Assembly (NCBI RefSeq): GCF_030506305.1
Contig: NZ_CP119421.1
Span: 2,930,501-2,994,500 of the forward strand
Source of the DNA: Porifericola rhodea
GTDB lineage: Bacteria > Bacteroidota > Bacteroidia > Cytophagales > Cyclobacteriaceae
DNA length: 64,000 bases
Reading direction: 5' to 3'
Under the pieces are notes generated by a model that did not search any database, was not told where the DNA came from, and saw only the letters and a program-made list of their open reading frames with translations. Below, one piece after another: positions 27,801 to 35,153 of this stretch; the first letter of the stretch is position 1; every line of letters begins with the position of its first letter. The position numbers were made by a program, and so were the translations under genes.

Positions 27801-28397
27801 GCTGATAAGTATACTGCTACCCGTTTTGAGAGTAGTATATTAATCAATAAGGGTAACGGACAGTTTGATATGAGAGCCTTACCTACAGAAGCACAGTTTT
27901 CTGCTGTATTAGGTATTCTAAGTGGAGATTATAATCAGGATGGCTATCCAGATTTATTACTGACAGGCAATTCTTATGTAAACGAAGTTTTATATGGCTG
28001 GCAGGATGCTTCTCTGGGGCTGTTGCTATTGGGAGATGGAGATTTAAAATTTAAAGCTGCCGCTCCGCCCGAAAGTGGACTTTTTCTGAAAGGAGATACC
28101 CGGGGATTAGCCAATCTGTACGATTTAAAGTCTAGACAGGTTATTCTCTCTCCTGTCAATGGAGATAGTCTGGTGCTACTTAGTAGTACATTATCAGAAG
28201 GCAAAAAATTAGTTAGAGCACAGCCGCAAGATGCATATGCACTATTAACATTTAAAGACGGCAGAATAAGTAAACAAGAGCTTACATATGGCTCTGCCTA
28301 TCTTGATCAGGCAGAAAGGTGTATAACTATCTCGGATAAGATAAAATCAGTACAAATCGTAGATTATAAAGGAAATAGGCGAGAGCTCAACTTTTGA
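24828..28397 (+). CDS. ASPIC/UnbV and FG-GAP repeat lipoprotein of the SusCD locus
   Basis: I start at ATG 24828 (1189 residues); a TTG six bases earlier is less likely. The N-terminus is a lipoprotein-like signal with Cys candidates at 15 and 22. The protein has many FG-GAP/VCBS-type calcium-binding loops built on D-x-D-x-D-G, such as GIGDFNQDGWEDIFFT, DYDRDGDLDMYLM, ADLDKDGDLDLVVNN and DYDKDGDIDLFVGG. They fill both halves and probably form two beta-propellers. Between them sits an ASPIC/UnbV segment near residues 530-610 (GIGAKIYVYYSGGKQ, then HIGLGKYHTADSIRVVWPDG). Such proteins often follow SusC/SusD pairs in Bacteroidota and are thought to sit on the cell surface, with no proven role. 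It begins 46 bases after SusD. Confidence 0.93.
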   Translation: MKKYRLLSYVLLFSCGAVITFCNRLLPDDQLFEQLSSDDTGILFSNTITENDSINVLNYYYCYNGGGVGIGDFNQDGWEDIFFTANMNSSQLYLNRGNFKFKDVTLNAGVSTQQWVTGVSVVDINADDRLDIYLNVAGPIAEKRYPNLLFVNQGNDAAGVPLFKEQAAAYGLADPSYSVQSVFLDYDRDGDLDMYLMTNTVNFIDKSYVHDKNYPITEGKTVDKLYENIGFSDSLQHPLYVEVSEKAGIIHEGYGLGLAVDDLNGDDWPDIYVANDFMPNDLVYINQQDGTFKDISELSQRHQSYNGMGVDICDVNNDLLPDVMVVDMLPEYNERRKTTIAEMNYERFRRELGAGYVPQFMRNTLQLNRGNDADGVTHFADVSQLSGVHATDWSWSPLIADFDNDGLRDIYITNGFVKDVTNLDFGRYLASSSMFGTDVHKKEKKRELARQLKSVKVSNYLYRNQGELSYQDKSDAWGVSTPSFSNGAAYADLDKDGDLDLVVNNINEEAFIFKNLSEKREEKTHSIRLKLKGEKYNKAGIGAKIYVYYSGGKQYYYYMPTRGYLSSMHTPVHIGLGKYHTADSIRVVWPDGKYHIFKNVQADKDLLIDYQKANIPEDSKPLGASQPIFVQVNDSCKVQYTHHENNYIDFNAEPLLPKMYSRAGPAVVAAQVDDKPGIDFIVGGAKGQPVTLFLQNQDASFSEYNILEEDVEYEDMGMLLFDYDLDGDNDLYVVSGGSEYSPAALEYQDRLYKNDGRGNFSPASGVLPTISSSGSCVSGADYDKDGDIDLFVGGRYSPAAYPKAPRSYLLQNNTRNFKDISHTAEGLGHIGMVSDAVWTDFNNDSWIDLIVVGEWMPVTFFQNQNGTLVNVTESLDLEDTYGWWNSIHAVDLDLDGDMDYVLGNAGTNIDYAPKADQPLNVYAYDFDANGKSDPLMARYLPNFANEDKLYPFHSRDDLFRQLVSLKKNYQDYEAYAQAEIGEVIPRSLLNRADKYTATRFESSILINKGNGQFDMRALPTEAQFSAVLGILSGDYNQDGYPDLLLTGNSYVNEVLYGWQDASLGLLLLGDGDLKFKAAAPPESGLFLKGDTRGLANLYDLKSRQVILSPVNGDSLVLLSSTLSEGKKLVRAQPQDAYALLTFKDGRISKQELTYGSAYLDQAERCITISDKIKSVQIVDYKGNRRELNF

Positions 28398-28600
28398 AGC
28401 AATTTATGCAAAGCCGTGCATTAAAAAGTGCTAAGCTAAATCGCGTTAGCTTGTATAATTGCTAGCAAAAATCTTATTGGGCTTGGTCAATTTACTGCTA
28501 GATAAACACTGTTGCCGGGAATAATTTTACATCATTATTTCAACTATTGAATTCGTATTTACACACACATACCAATCGTACAACCCAAAACAATATCAAA

Positions 28601-29923
28601 ATGGGGGTTAAAAACCTGATTATTACTGATGTGAAAGTAAGGGATATTCGTTTCCCTACCAGTCGCGACCTGGATGGTTCAGATGCTATGAACCCGGATC
28701 CAGACTACTCAGCTGCTTATGTAATTCTGGAAACCAATCAGCCAGGTCTGGAAGGTCACGGGCTTACCTTTACCATCGGCAGGGGAAATGAGCTATGTGT
28801 AGCGGCCATAGAAGCACTATCATATCTGATTATCAATAAGCCTGTAGAAGAGCTTAGTTGCGATATGGCGGGCTTTTGGCGTATGATAACCGGCGATAGC
28901 CAGTTACGTTGGCTGGGGCCAGAAAAGGGGGTTATTCACCTGGCCACCGGTGCAATTGTTAATGCGGTTTGGGATTTGTATGCCAAAGCAGAAGGAAAAC
29001 CCCTTTGGAAACTGATTAGCGATATGAGTGCTGAAGAATTGGTGGCCTGTGTTGATTTTACCTACCTCACCGACGTAATTACGCCCGAAGAGGCCCTGGC
29101 TATGCTTAAAGAAAAGGAAGCGGGCAAAGCCGAGCGAATCGCTTATTTGCAGGAGCATGGCTATCCGGCATACACCACTTCCGCCGGTTGGCTGGGCTAT
29201 TCAGAAGAAAAAATAAGGAAGCTGTGCCGCGAAGCCAAGGCAGCAGGCTGGAAGTACATCAAAATGAAGGTTGGAAGTAACCTGGAGGATGATCTGCGCA
29301 GAGCAGCAATTATACGAGAGGAGATAGGCAATGATATTCGCCTGATGATGGATGCTAACCAGAAATGGGATGTGCAGGAAGCTATCAAAAACATGAAGAT
29401 ACTTGCCCGACACAAGCCCTGGTTTATAGAAGAGCCTACCAGCCCCGATGATGTGCTGGGGCACAAAACTATACGAGAAGCTATTGCTCCGGTAAAAGTA
29501 GCTACGGGTGAGCATTGCCAGAACCGGGTAATATTTAAACAGCTGCTACAAAGTAGGGCTATAGATATTTGCCAGATAGACAGTTGCAGGGTAGGGGGTG
29601 TTAATGAGATTTTGGGCATCCTACTTATGGCTGCCAAGTTCAATGTGCCTGTATGTCCACATGCTGGAGGGGTAGGGCTTTGCGAGTACGTGCAGCACCT
29701 TTCCATGATTGACTACATTATGATCAGCGGCTCTTTGGAAAACCGTATTATAGAATATGTAGATCATTTGCATGAGCATTTTCTGGATCCGGTGGTAATC
29801 AAAAACGCTGCTTATATGCCACCTAAGCTACCAGGCTATAGCATTAGCATGAAACCCGCTTCTATGGAAGCCTATCAGTACCCCGAAGGTAAAATCTGGC
29901 AGGAAGAACTGGTCAAAGCTTAA
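28601..29923 (+). CDS. L-fuconate dehydratase (enolase superfamily)
   Basis: This cytoplasmic enzyme would dehydrate L-fuconate to 2-keto-3-deoxy-L-fuconate in L-fucose breakdown. From ATG 28601 it is 440 residues, the usual length. An upstream TTG at 28547 would add 18 unconserved residues. The N-terminus carries the FucD signature RFPTSRDLDGSDAMNPDPDY. Catalytic residues of the superfamily are in place: the KxK pair K221/K223 (YIKMKVG), metal ligands D251 (MMDANQ), E277 (FIEEPTSPDD) and E304 (ATGEHCQN), and the Asp-His partner set D327/H354 (CPHAGGVGLCE). Specificity for L-fuconate over related acid sugars rests on the N-terminal signature. It follows the SusCD locus on the same strand after 203 bases and may have its own promoter. 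No other fucose gene is in the window. Confidence 0.9.
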   Translation: MGVKNLIITDVKVRDIRFPTSRDLDGSDAMNPDPDYSAAYVILETNQPGLEGHGLTFTIGRGNELCVAAIEALSYLIINKPVEELSCDMAGFWRMITGDSQLRWLGPEKGVIHLATGAIVNAVWDLYAKAEGKPLWKLISDMSAEELVACVDFTYLTDVITPEEALAMLKEKEAGKAERIAYLQEHGYPAYTTSAGWLGYSEEKIRKLCREAKAAGWKYIKMKVGSNLEDDLRRAAIIREEIGNDIRLMMDANQKWDVQEAIKNMKILARHKPWFIEEPTSPDDVLGHKTIREAIAPVKVATGEHCQNRVIFKQLLQSRAIDICQIDSCRVGGVNEILGILLMAAKFNVPVCPHAGGVGLCEYVQHLSMIDYIMISGSLENRIIEYVDHLHEHFLDPVVIKNAAYMPPKLPGYSISMKPASMEAYQYPEGKIWQEELVKA

Positions 29924-29947
29924 GTACTGTTTTAATAGTAAAAATAT

Positions 29948-29974
29948 GCCTCCCGTAGCAGGGAGGCTGTTTTT
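29948..29974 (+). terminator. rho-independent terminator after the fuconate dehydratase gene
   Basis: A perfect 7-base stem GCCTCCC/GGGAGGC with loop GTAGCA is followed by TGTTTTT. It lies 25 bases after the dehydratase stop, and its T-run abuts the stop of the convergent gene at 29973. Confidence 0.75.
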
Positions 29975-31130
29975 AGCGCCTGACACAAAATATTTTTTTA
30001 CTACTGTCAGTATTGCGTATGCTTTCCCAAAAAACTTCGGCTACTCTCCTGATTTTTTTAGGCTCCAGATGTAGCTCATCAAACCAGTCTTCGGGTAAGG
30101 CATAACCCCGGCAGTCAATCATGTATACTCCTTTGCCAAACACTTTATCATTCACTACTTGCTTTAGCATTTCGTTAAAAAGGTGGAGCATAGCGAAAGT
30201 AATGTCGTTCTGATCTTCTTGTTTGTAGATTTTTTTGATGAGCATGGGCTGCTTAAAATGGTGCCCATTATCGCCAATTTGTCGCATCAGCCGATCTATA
30301 GGGTGGAACCATGAGCCTCGTCTAAAAGAGGGTATAGGATAATCATAACCATGACAAATCATCTTTAAGTCAGGAAACTTCTTTCTTAGCTGCTTAATCA
30401 TATACTTGTACTTTAGCTCAAGTACAGCTATAAGTGAGAAATATTCACGATTAAGAAAGTGTACACCACGTTCTATTTTTGCTCTGCTTTCTATAGGTAA
30501 AGTTTCGTCGTGCAGAACCTGATTGAGGAGAGAATGCTGTCGCTTAAAACCCTCATCTACATACGCTCCTTCTGCATTTACCATTAGAGCTACTCTTCTT
30601 TGATTGACCAACTCTATGCCTCCTGCGCTTACCAGAAAAGCATCCGGGTTAATAATAGATACGTCTGTAATGTACTCTCGTTCTTCCAGAATGTTGGTTA
30701 GAAAGTCGCCACCACGTGCCAGGCTGTATACAGCAGCGTCTCTTCCTCCTAATTCGTCTATCCAGTCTATCACATCATTAGAAATGGGATGCTCAAACCA
30801 GGAGTCACCCTCGGCCACTATGCGCAGTGCTTTAGGGTTAGCCTTCAGCTTTCTGATAAATCTTCGGTTTCTTCTTCTCTGGCTTCTGTCATTAAGCCTA
30901 CCCAGGTATCCGGAGTTGGCATTGTCAAACTTAAAGTCATCATTCTGATCAAAGATGCGTAATATGGCGGACTTAAGATCCAATACTCCCACCAGCTCAT
31001 TACTGAGATACGGATTTTCCGGCAAATGGTCAGGGTCTATACCCAGCAGTGTGTTTATGTGCGTACTACTGAATTCTTCCGGCTTTTTGATAAGCAAGTC
31101 TATTAGCTTATGGGTTTGAGCATGTTTCAT
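29973..31130 (-). CDS. SGNH-hydrolase-like protein with altered third motif
   Basis: This 385-residue protein has no signal peptide. After about 100 residues it shows a GDSL/SGNH core. Block I is IVAEGDSWFEHP with Ser110, a SLARGGDFL segment has the shape of block II, and a C-terminal D351-E-L-H354 pair matches the catalytic Asp/His of block V. The third block, normally GxND with the oxyanion Asn, reads SAGGIELVNQ (168-177), so Asn is replaced by Ile-Glu. This could mean an unusual hydrolase or loss of activity. A Tyr-rich middle segment (FPDLKMICHGYDYPIPSF) matches SGNH strand 5. The gene is a single unit. The substrate is unknown; family membership is likely but not certain. Confidence 0.75.
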   Translation of the reverse strand: MKHAQTHKLIDLLIKKPEEFSSTHINTLLGIDPDHLPENPYLSNELVGVLDLKSAILRIFDQNDDFKFDNANSGYLGRLNDRSQRRRNRRFIRKLKANPKALRIVAEGDSWFEHPISNDVIDWIDELGGRDAAVYSLARGGDFLTNILEEREYITDVSIINPDAFLVSAGGIELVNQRRVALMVNAEGAYVDEGFKRQHSLLNQVLHDETLPIESRAKIERGVHFLNREYFSLIAVLELKYKYMIKQLRKKFPDLKMICHGYDYPIPSFRRGSWFHPIDRLMRQIGDNGHHFKQPMLIKKIYKQEDQNDITFAMLHLFNEMLKQVVNDKVFGKGVYMIDCRGYALPEDWFDELHLEPKKIRRVAEVFWESIRNTDSSKKIFCVRR

Positions 31131-31577
31131 AGCAAAAAGGTTAATAGTGTATGATACAGTGTTTAATATTATCTGTCAGGATCAACTGTAGTCCAAAACA
31201 GTATGTGTAGGTAGAATGCTATGTGCCTGCTTGATAAGAGTAGATATGCCATATTTTTGCCACCAAAATGAACCTGATGGCCGTGCTGAATGTCCTATAT
31301 AATATAGGAAATCCTTAAGATAAATGTAAGCTTTAGCCGAGTAGCTTACAGAAATAAGAAAGAATCAGATAGATGTAAAATAGATATATCTAATGTTATT
31401 GAGTAATTATAGCTATTTTACTGGTTAACAGTAACTTGTAATTGTACTATTTTTAGATGTATTCCGTTTCTTAATCTTATGAAATACATATGTAATTACT
31501 GTTAGATTCGCTCCAGACTAAGTACTAAGAATGTGCGTAATTAGCTATATAATTTTTTAACGCTTAATATAAGAACG
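31131..31577. other. 447-base gene-free region with a promoter inside
   Basis: No gene of normal size lies between the divergent starts at 31130 and 31578. The region is AT-rich. It holds the promoter-like pair at 31231-31259, a 16-codon frame at 31268-31318, and a small palindrome TCCTATATAATATAGGA inside that frame. Beyond that I see no terminator, repeat array or recognisable RNA. Confidence 0.6.
31231..31259 (+). promoter_or_regulatory. Bacteroidota-type promoter firing into a gene-free region
   Basis: TTG at 31231-31233 is followed after exactly 18 bases by TAttTTTG at 31252-31259. This fits the TTG/TAnnTTTG consensus of the Bacteroidota housekeeping sigma factor. A start near 31265 would give a transcript with a 16-codon frame (ATG 31268) and a leader of about 310 bases to the gene at 31578. 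Confidence 0.45.
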
Positions 31578-31949
31578 ATGATTTATCACTTTCTAATTGC
31601 CTTGGTCCTTGCTGTAGTTGTTATGCCTAAATCTGCAGGCGATTTGAACAAGCTCAATCAAAAGCTATCAAAAAAACTGGATGCCGAGCCTACTTATATG
31701 ATGGATGTGGAAGGTAAACAATATGAGCTCAGCTTTAATGAAAGAGAAATTATTGAGTCTCGCTGGATAGACAAAGTAGAGCTATTCAAAGCTACTAATC
31801 TGGAAGAGGAGTATGTGGGAGGAAAATCCAATGTGGTAGTTATGGTATCACTGAAACAGCGTAAGCTGGATGATTTTTTTAAGGCGATAGAAGAAAGAGA
31901 CATTCAATTGCTGAGTTCCAACAAAAGTCTGTCTCTCTCCAGTTTTTAG
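31578..31949 (+). CDS. small exported protein resembling a TonB plug fragment
   Basis: The 123-residue product has a hydrophobic N-terminus (MIYHFLIALVLAVVVMPKSAG) that could be a signal peptide or anchor. The rest is charged and includes IIESRWIDKVELFKATNLEEEYVGGKSN, split here as a SRWIDKVELFKA strand-helix followed by VVVMVSLKQRKLDDFF. A strand-helix with K-x-E-x-x-K, a Y-G-like turn and a closing V-V-V-M-V strand resemble the end of TonB-receptor plug domains (ESIEVLKDxxAxxxYGxxGxNGVIxI). Short periplasmic proteins with such segments are common in Bacteroidota. No catalytic residues are visible. It is convergent with the gamma-glutamyltransferase gene, 10 bases away. Confidence 0.65.
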   Translation: MIYHFLIALVLAVVVMPKSAGDLNKLNQKLSKKLDAEPTYMMDVEGKQYELSFNEREIIESRWIDKVELFKATNLEEEYVGGKSNVVVMVSLKQRKLDDFFKAIEERDIQLLSSNKSLSLSSF

Positions 31950-31959
31950 AGTCTATATA

Positions 31960-33600
31960 TTATAGGCCAGCTGCAGTACCTTCCCAGTCTGGGTCAGCAG
32001 CGCCAATAAACTGACCGCTTTCTGCCTCATACATGACGGCATGAACTCTGCCGAATTTAGCGACTTCAGGTACTTCATGAAGCAGGTAGCCTTTTGCCAG
32101 CAGGGCTTCAAGTACTTCATCTTGCCAGCCTTCACCCTGGTGCGTTTCTACCAGTACACTGTCTGCATCATCAGGATGCACGCGGGGAGCTGCTAATGCG
32201 TCTGCTAAGTTCAGTTTCTGATCAATTATACGGCTGGTTACCGAGCTTACAGCCGAAACAATTTTAGAGCCTCCGGCAGCTCCCAGCGCCATATAAGGCT
32301 TATTGTTTTTTGTAATGATGATAGGTGATATGTGAGAAGCGGCACGCTCTCCGGGTTCAAAATCACCTAAGTATCCGCCCAGAGTTACCGCATACAAAAA
32401 GCCTAAACCCGGACTAGCTACCTTAGAACCCATGTTTGGTCCTAAAGATTGTGTTAGGGCAATCATCATACCGCTGCTATCAGCTACGCTTAAGTGAGTT
32501 GTATGCCCCTCTTCAGCAAGCCAGCTGTCTGGCACTTTGTCAGGCTGAAGCTTGCTTATTGTAGCTTCGCTCAAAATCTCCTGGGCAGCCTGTCGGGCGT
32601 AGGCTTTAGAGATCAGGATAGGAATGGAGTCCGCACTCTGCTTTTTTCTGTCCTGATAAGCTCTCTCAATAGCCAGATACATAGCAGTAGCCCACTCCAC
32701 TTCGTTGTTGTTGTCAACTTCCAGTTGCTCTAGTATGTTCAGAATTTCTAAAGTAATGGCGCCATAAGAAGGCATAGATAGCGCATACAGATCATGCCCC
32801 TGATAACTGCTTTTTAACACATCAGCGTCACGAGCTTCGTATTTAGACAGATCGTCCAGGTTCAGCACCCCTCCATTTGCCTGTATGTCGGCAATTATCC
32901 TTTGGGCAATGCTACCCTGATAAAATGCCTGCTCACCTTGTTCTGCAATGGCCTCCAAAGTGCTGGCCAAATCCTGCTGTATCAGTAGTTCGCCAGCCTC
33001 GTAGGTGCTGCTATCATTTTTCAGATAATACCTACGGCTTCCTTCAAATTCGTGTAGCTGATCTATAGCCAGCGCATGACGGGTGGATTCACCGGGTAAG
33101 AGCTTGAAACCTTCACGTGCATAATGTATAGCCGGCTCCATCACCTTAATTAAAGGAAGTACACCATACTCTCTTTGCAGCTTGCAAAGACCAGCTACTA
33201 CGCCCGGTATTCCAATGGCAGGATAGCCGTATTTGCCTTCAGGAGCAGTTTCAGCATCGTAAGATAGTGGAGCCTGAGTAGTAGCGTCTACACCACGAAC
33301 CTCTCCACTTGGCAGGTGTACAATCGCCTGTAACCTTCCTCCCAGTCCGCTCATGCTTGGCTCTACTACTGAAAGGGTAAATGCAGTGGCCACTGCTGCG
33401 TCTACGGCATTGCCACCCCTTTCCAGCATATGAAGGCCGGCACCTGTAGCCAAGGGGTGTGCGCTGGAAACCATAGCATGTGCCGCCTGTGCAGATTGGC
33501 TCTGGGTGCTATCCAGACTGCTGTATTCAGATACAGTCTCCTGCTCGCTACTACAGGCCAGTATAGCAAACAGAAGGGCTAAGGCTAATAACTTATTCAT
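31960..33600 (-). CDS. ggt: gamma-glutamyltransferase lipoprotein
   Basis: The enzyme transfers or hydrolyses the gamma-glutamyl group of glutathione and related peptides in the periplasm. The 546-residue precursor has a lipoprotein signal ending in AILAC (Cys16). The N-terminal half shows GGNAVDAAVATAFTLSVVEP and the substrate-binding Gly-rich turn as SGLGGR. Self-cleavage should occur before T367 in GHTTHLSVAD, which becomes the nucleophile, giving subunits of about 350 and 180 residues. The C-terminal part has LGPNMGS, SHISPIIITKNNKPYMALG and GAAGGSKI, as in the family. The length is typical. A Ser-rich linker (EYSSLDSTQSQSAQAA) separates the lipid anchor from the enzyme. It stands alone, 100 bases downstream of the DUF1501 stop on the same strand. 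Confidence 0.92.
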   Translation of the reverse strand: MNKLLALALLFAILACSSEQETVSEYSSLDSTQSQSAQAAHAMVSSAHPLATGAGLHMLERGGNAVDAAVATAFTLSVVEPSMSGLGGRLQAIVHLPSGEVRGVDATTQAPLSYDAETAPEGKYGYPAIGIPGVVAGLCKLQREYGVLPLIKVMEPAIHYAREGFKLLPGESTRHALAIDQLHEFEGSRRYYLKNDSSTYEAGELLIQQDLASTLEAIAEQGEQAFYQGSIAQRIIADIQANGGVLNLDDLSKYEARDADVLKSSYQGHDLYALSMPSYGAITLEILNILEQLEVDNNNEVEWATAMYLAIERAYQDRKKQSADSIPILISKAYARQAAQEILSEATISKLQPDKVPDSWLAEEGHTTHLSVADSSGMMIALTQSLGPNMGSKVASPGLGFLYAVTLGGYLGDFEPGERAASHISPIIITKNNKPYMALGAAGGSKIVSAVSSVTSRIIDQKLNLADALAAPRVHPDDADSVLVETHQGEGWQDEVLEALLAKGYLLHEVPEVAKFGRVHAVMYEAESGQFIGAADPDWEGTAAGL

Positions 33601-33700
33601 AAGGTTAGAGCTGAGGTGAAACCTCTAAAGTACCCTATGTCAGCTGTAAATGCCAGTTTTTAGCCTTTTAATCAGGATAAGTGCATGCCTATCAGTTTGT

Positions 33701-35146
33701 CTAACTTAAAATTCCTTTAACTACTTCGCCATGCACATCAGTAAGGCGGAAGCGGCGCCCCTGGTATTTATAAGTCAGGCGCTCATGATCTATGCCTAAA
33801 AGGTGTAGTAATGTTGCCTGAAAATCATGCACATGCACAGGGTTTTGTACAACATTATAGCTAAACTCATCAGTCTGACCGTACACGATTCCGGGTTTCA
33901 CTCCCGCCCCTGCCATCCACATACTGAAACAGCCCGGATGGTGATCGCGTCCGTAATTTCCTTTGGTCAGGCGCCCCTGGGAGAAGCTGGTTCGGCCAAA
34001 CTCTCCGCCCCAAACTACCAGGGTATCTTCCAGCAATCCTCTCTGTTTAAGGTCCATAATAAGGGCAGCAGTGGCCTGATCGGTATCTTTGGCTTGTCGG
34101 CTAATACCCCCAGGCAGGTTACCGTGCTGGTCCCAGCCCATGTGGTACAGCTGAATAAAGTTGACATTTTTTTCTGCCAGCTTACGGGCAAGCAGGCAAT
34201 TGGCTGCATAAGTACCAGGTTTGCGAGCGTCTTCACCATATAGTTTATAGATATACTCTGGCTCATTGGAGAGGTCTACCGCATCAGGCACTGAACTTTG
34301 CATCCTGAAAGCCATTTCGTACTGCTGTATTTTAGAGTCAATTTCTGGGTCGCCGCTTATTTCCTGCTGTATACGGTTCATCTCGTTGATGTAGTCCAGT
34401 GCGCGCCTACGGTCATGCTGGTGTATGCCATAAGGATTGTTGAGGTAGAGCACGGGGTCTTTACCCGATCTAAACTGTACCCCCTGATGGTGGGATGGCA
34501 GAAAACCATTTCCCCAGGCAGAAGAGCTGAGAGGCTGGGCACCTCCACCTTTAGAGACCAGCACTACAAAGTTAGGAAGGTTCTGATTGCTACTGCCCAG
34601 TCCATAGCTCATCCAGGAGCCAATAGAAGGACGGCCACTTTGTTGTGAACCGGTTTGTACGAACATTACTGCGGGTTCGTGATTAATCGCATCGGTATAT
34701 ACTGAGCGTATGATACAAAGCTCATCTACAATTTTAGATGTATAAGGCATTAATTCGCTCACCCAGGCCCCTGACTGCCCATACTGCTTAAAGTCAAAAA
34801 TAGACTGCACCAGAGGAAAAGTAGACTGATTGGCCACCATGCCAGAATTACGCTGTGTCCCCCTCACTGAGTCGGGTATCTCTTTGCCATGCCACTTTTT
34901 AAGTGCCGGTTTATAATCAAAAGTCTCAATCTGCGAAGGACCTCCGCTCTGGAAGAGGTAAATGACCCGTTTAGCTTTTGCGGGGAAATGCCCCTGACCT
35001 ACTATTCCTCCATTACGCGGTGCTACCAAACTTTTTCCGATAGAAGGGAAAGGATTAATTAAAGAAGAGAGGGCTATGGAGCCAAAACCTAAAGAAGCTT
35101 TGCTCAAAAACTGCCTTCTGCTTTGGTTAGATGTATCTTTTTTCAT
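33701..35146 (-). CDS. DUF1501 protein with Tat signal
   Basis: The 481-residue protein begins with a twin-arginine signal (SRRQFLSKASLGFG) followed by a hydrophobic stretch, so it is exported folded and probably binds a metal. The DUF1501 landmarks are VIYLFQSGGPSQIETFDYKP, DAINHEPAVMFVQTGSQQSG, SWMSYGLGS, and a late VVWGGEFGRTSF with GRDHHPGCFSMWMAGAGVK. The last segments resemble the alkaline phosphatase/sulfatase superfamily metal site. Its start is seven bases after the DUF1549/DUF1553 stop, and the pair is one of the commonest two-gene units in Planctomycetes and also in Bacteroidota. The two proteins very likely work together; their substrate is not established. Confidence 0.93.
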   Translation of the reverse strand: MKKDTSNQSRRQFLSKASLGFGSIALSSLINPFPSIGKSLVAPRNGGIVGQGHFPAKAKRVIYLFQSGGPSQIETFDYKPALKKWHGKEIPDSVRGTQRNSGMVANQSTFPLVQSIFDFKQYGQSGAWVSELMPYTSKIVDELCIIRSVYTDAINHEPAVMFVQTGSQQSGRPSIGSWMSYGLGSSNQNLPNFVVLVSKGGGAQPLSSSAWGNGFLPSHHQGVQFRSGKDPVLYLNNPYGIHQHDRRRALDYINEMNRIQQEISGDPEIDSKIQQYEMAFRMQSSVPDAVDLSNEPEYIYKLYGEDARKPGTYAANCLLARKLAEKNVNFIQLYHMGWDQHGNLPGGISRQAKDTDQATAALIMDLKQRGLLEDTLVVWGGEFGRTSFSQGRLTKGNYGRDHHPGCFSMWMAGAGVKPGIVYGQTDEFSYNVVQNPVHVHDFQATLLHLLGIDHERLTYKYQGRRFRLTDVHGEVVKGILS

Positions 35147-35153
35147 GTTATGT

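Noticed and set aside
28433-28452. AAGCTAA/TTAGCTT inverted repeat after the FG-GAP gene
   Set aside because: A weak AT stem with no following T-run, so not called a terminator.
29197-29706. 169-codon minus-strand frame opposite the fuconate dehydratase
   Set aside because: It covers the catalytic part of a conserved enzyme on the other strand and has a Ser/Ile-rich shadow composition.
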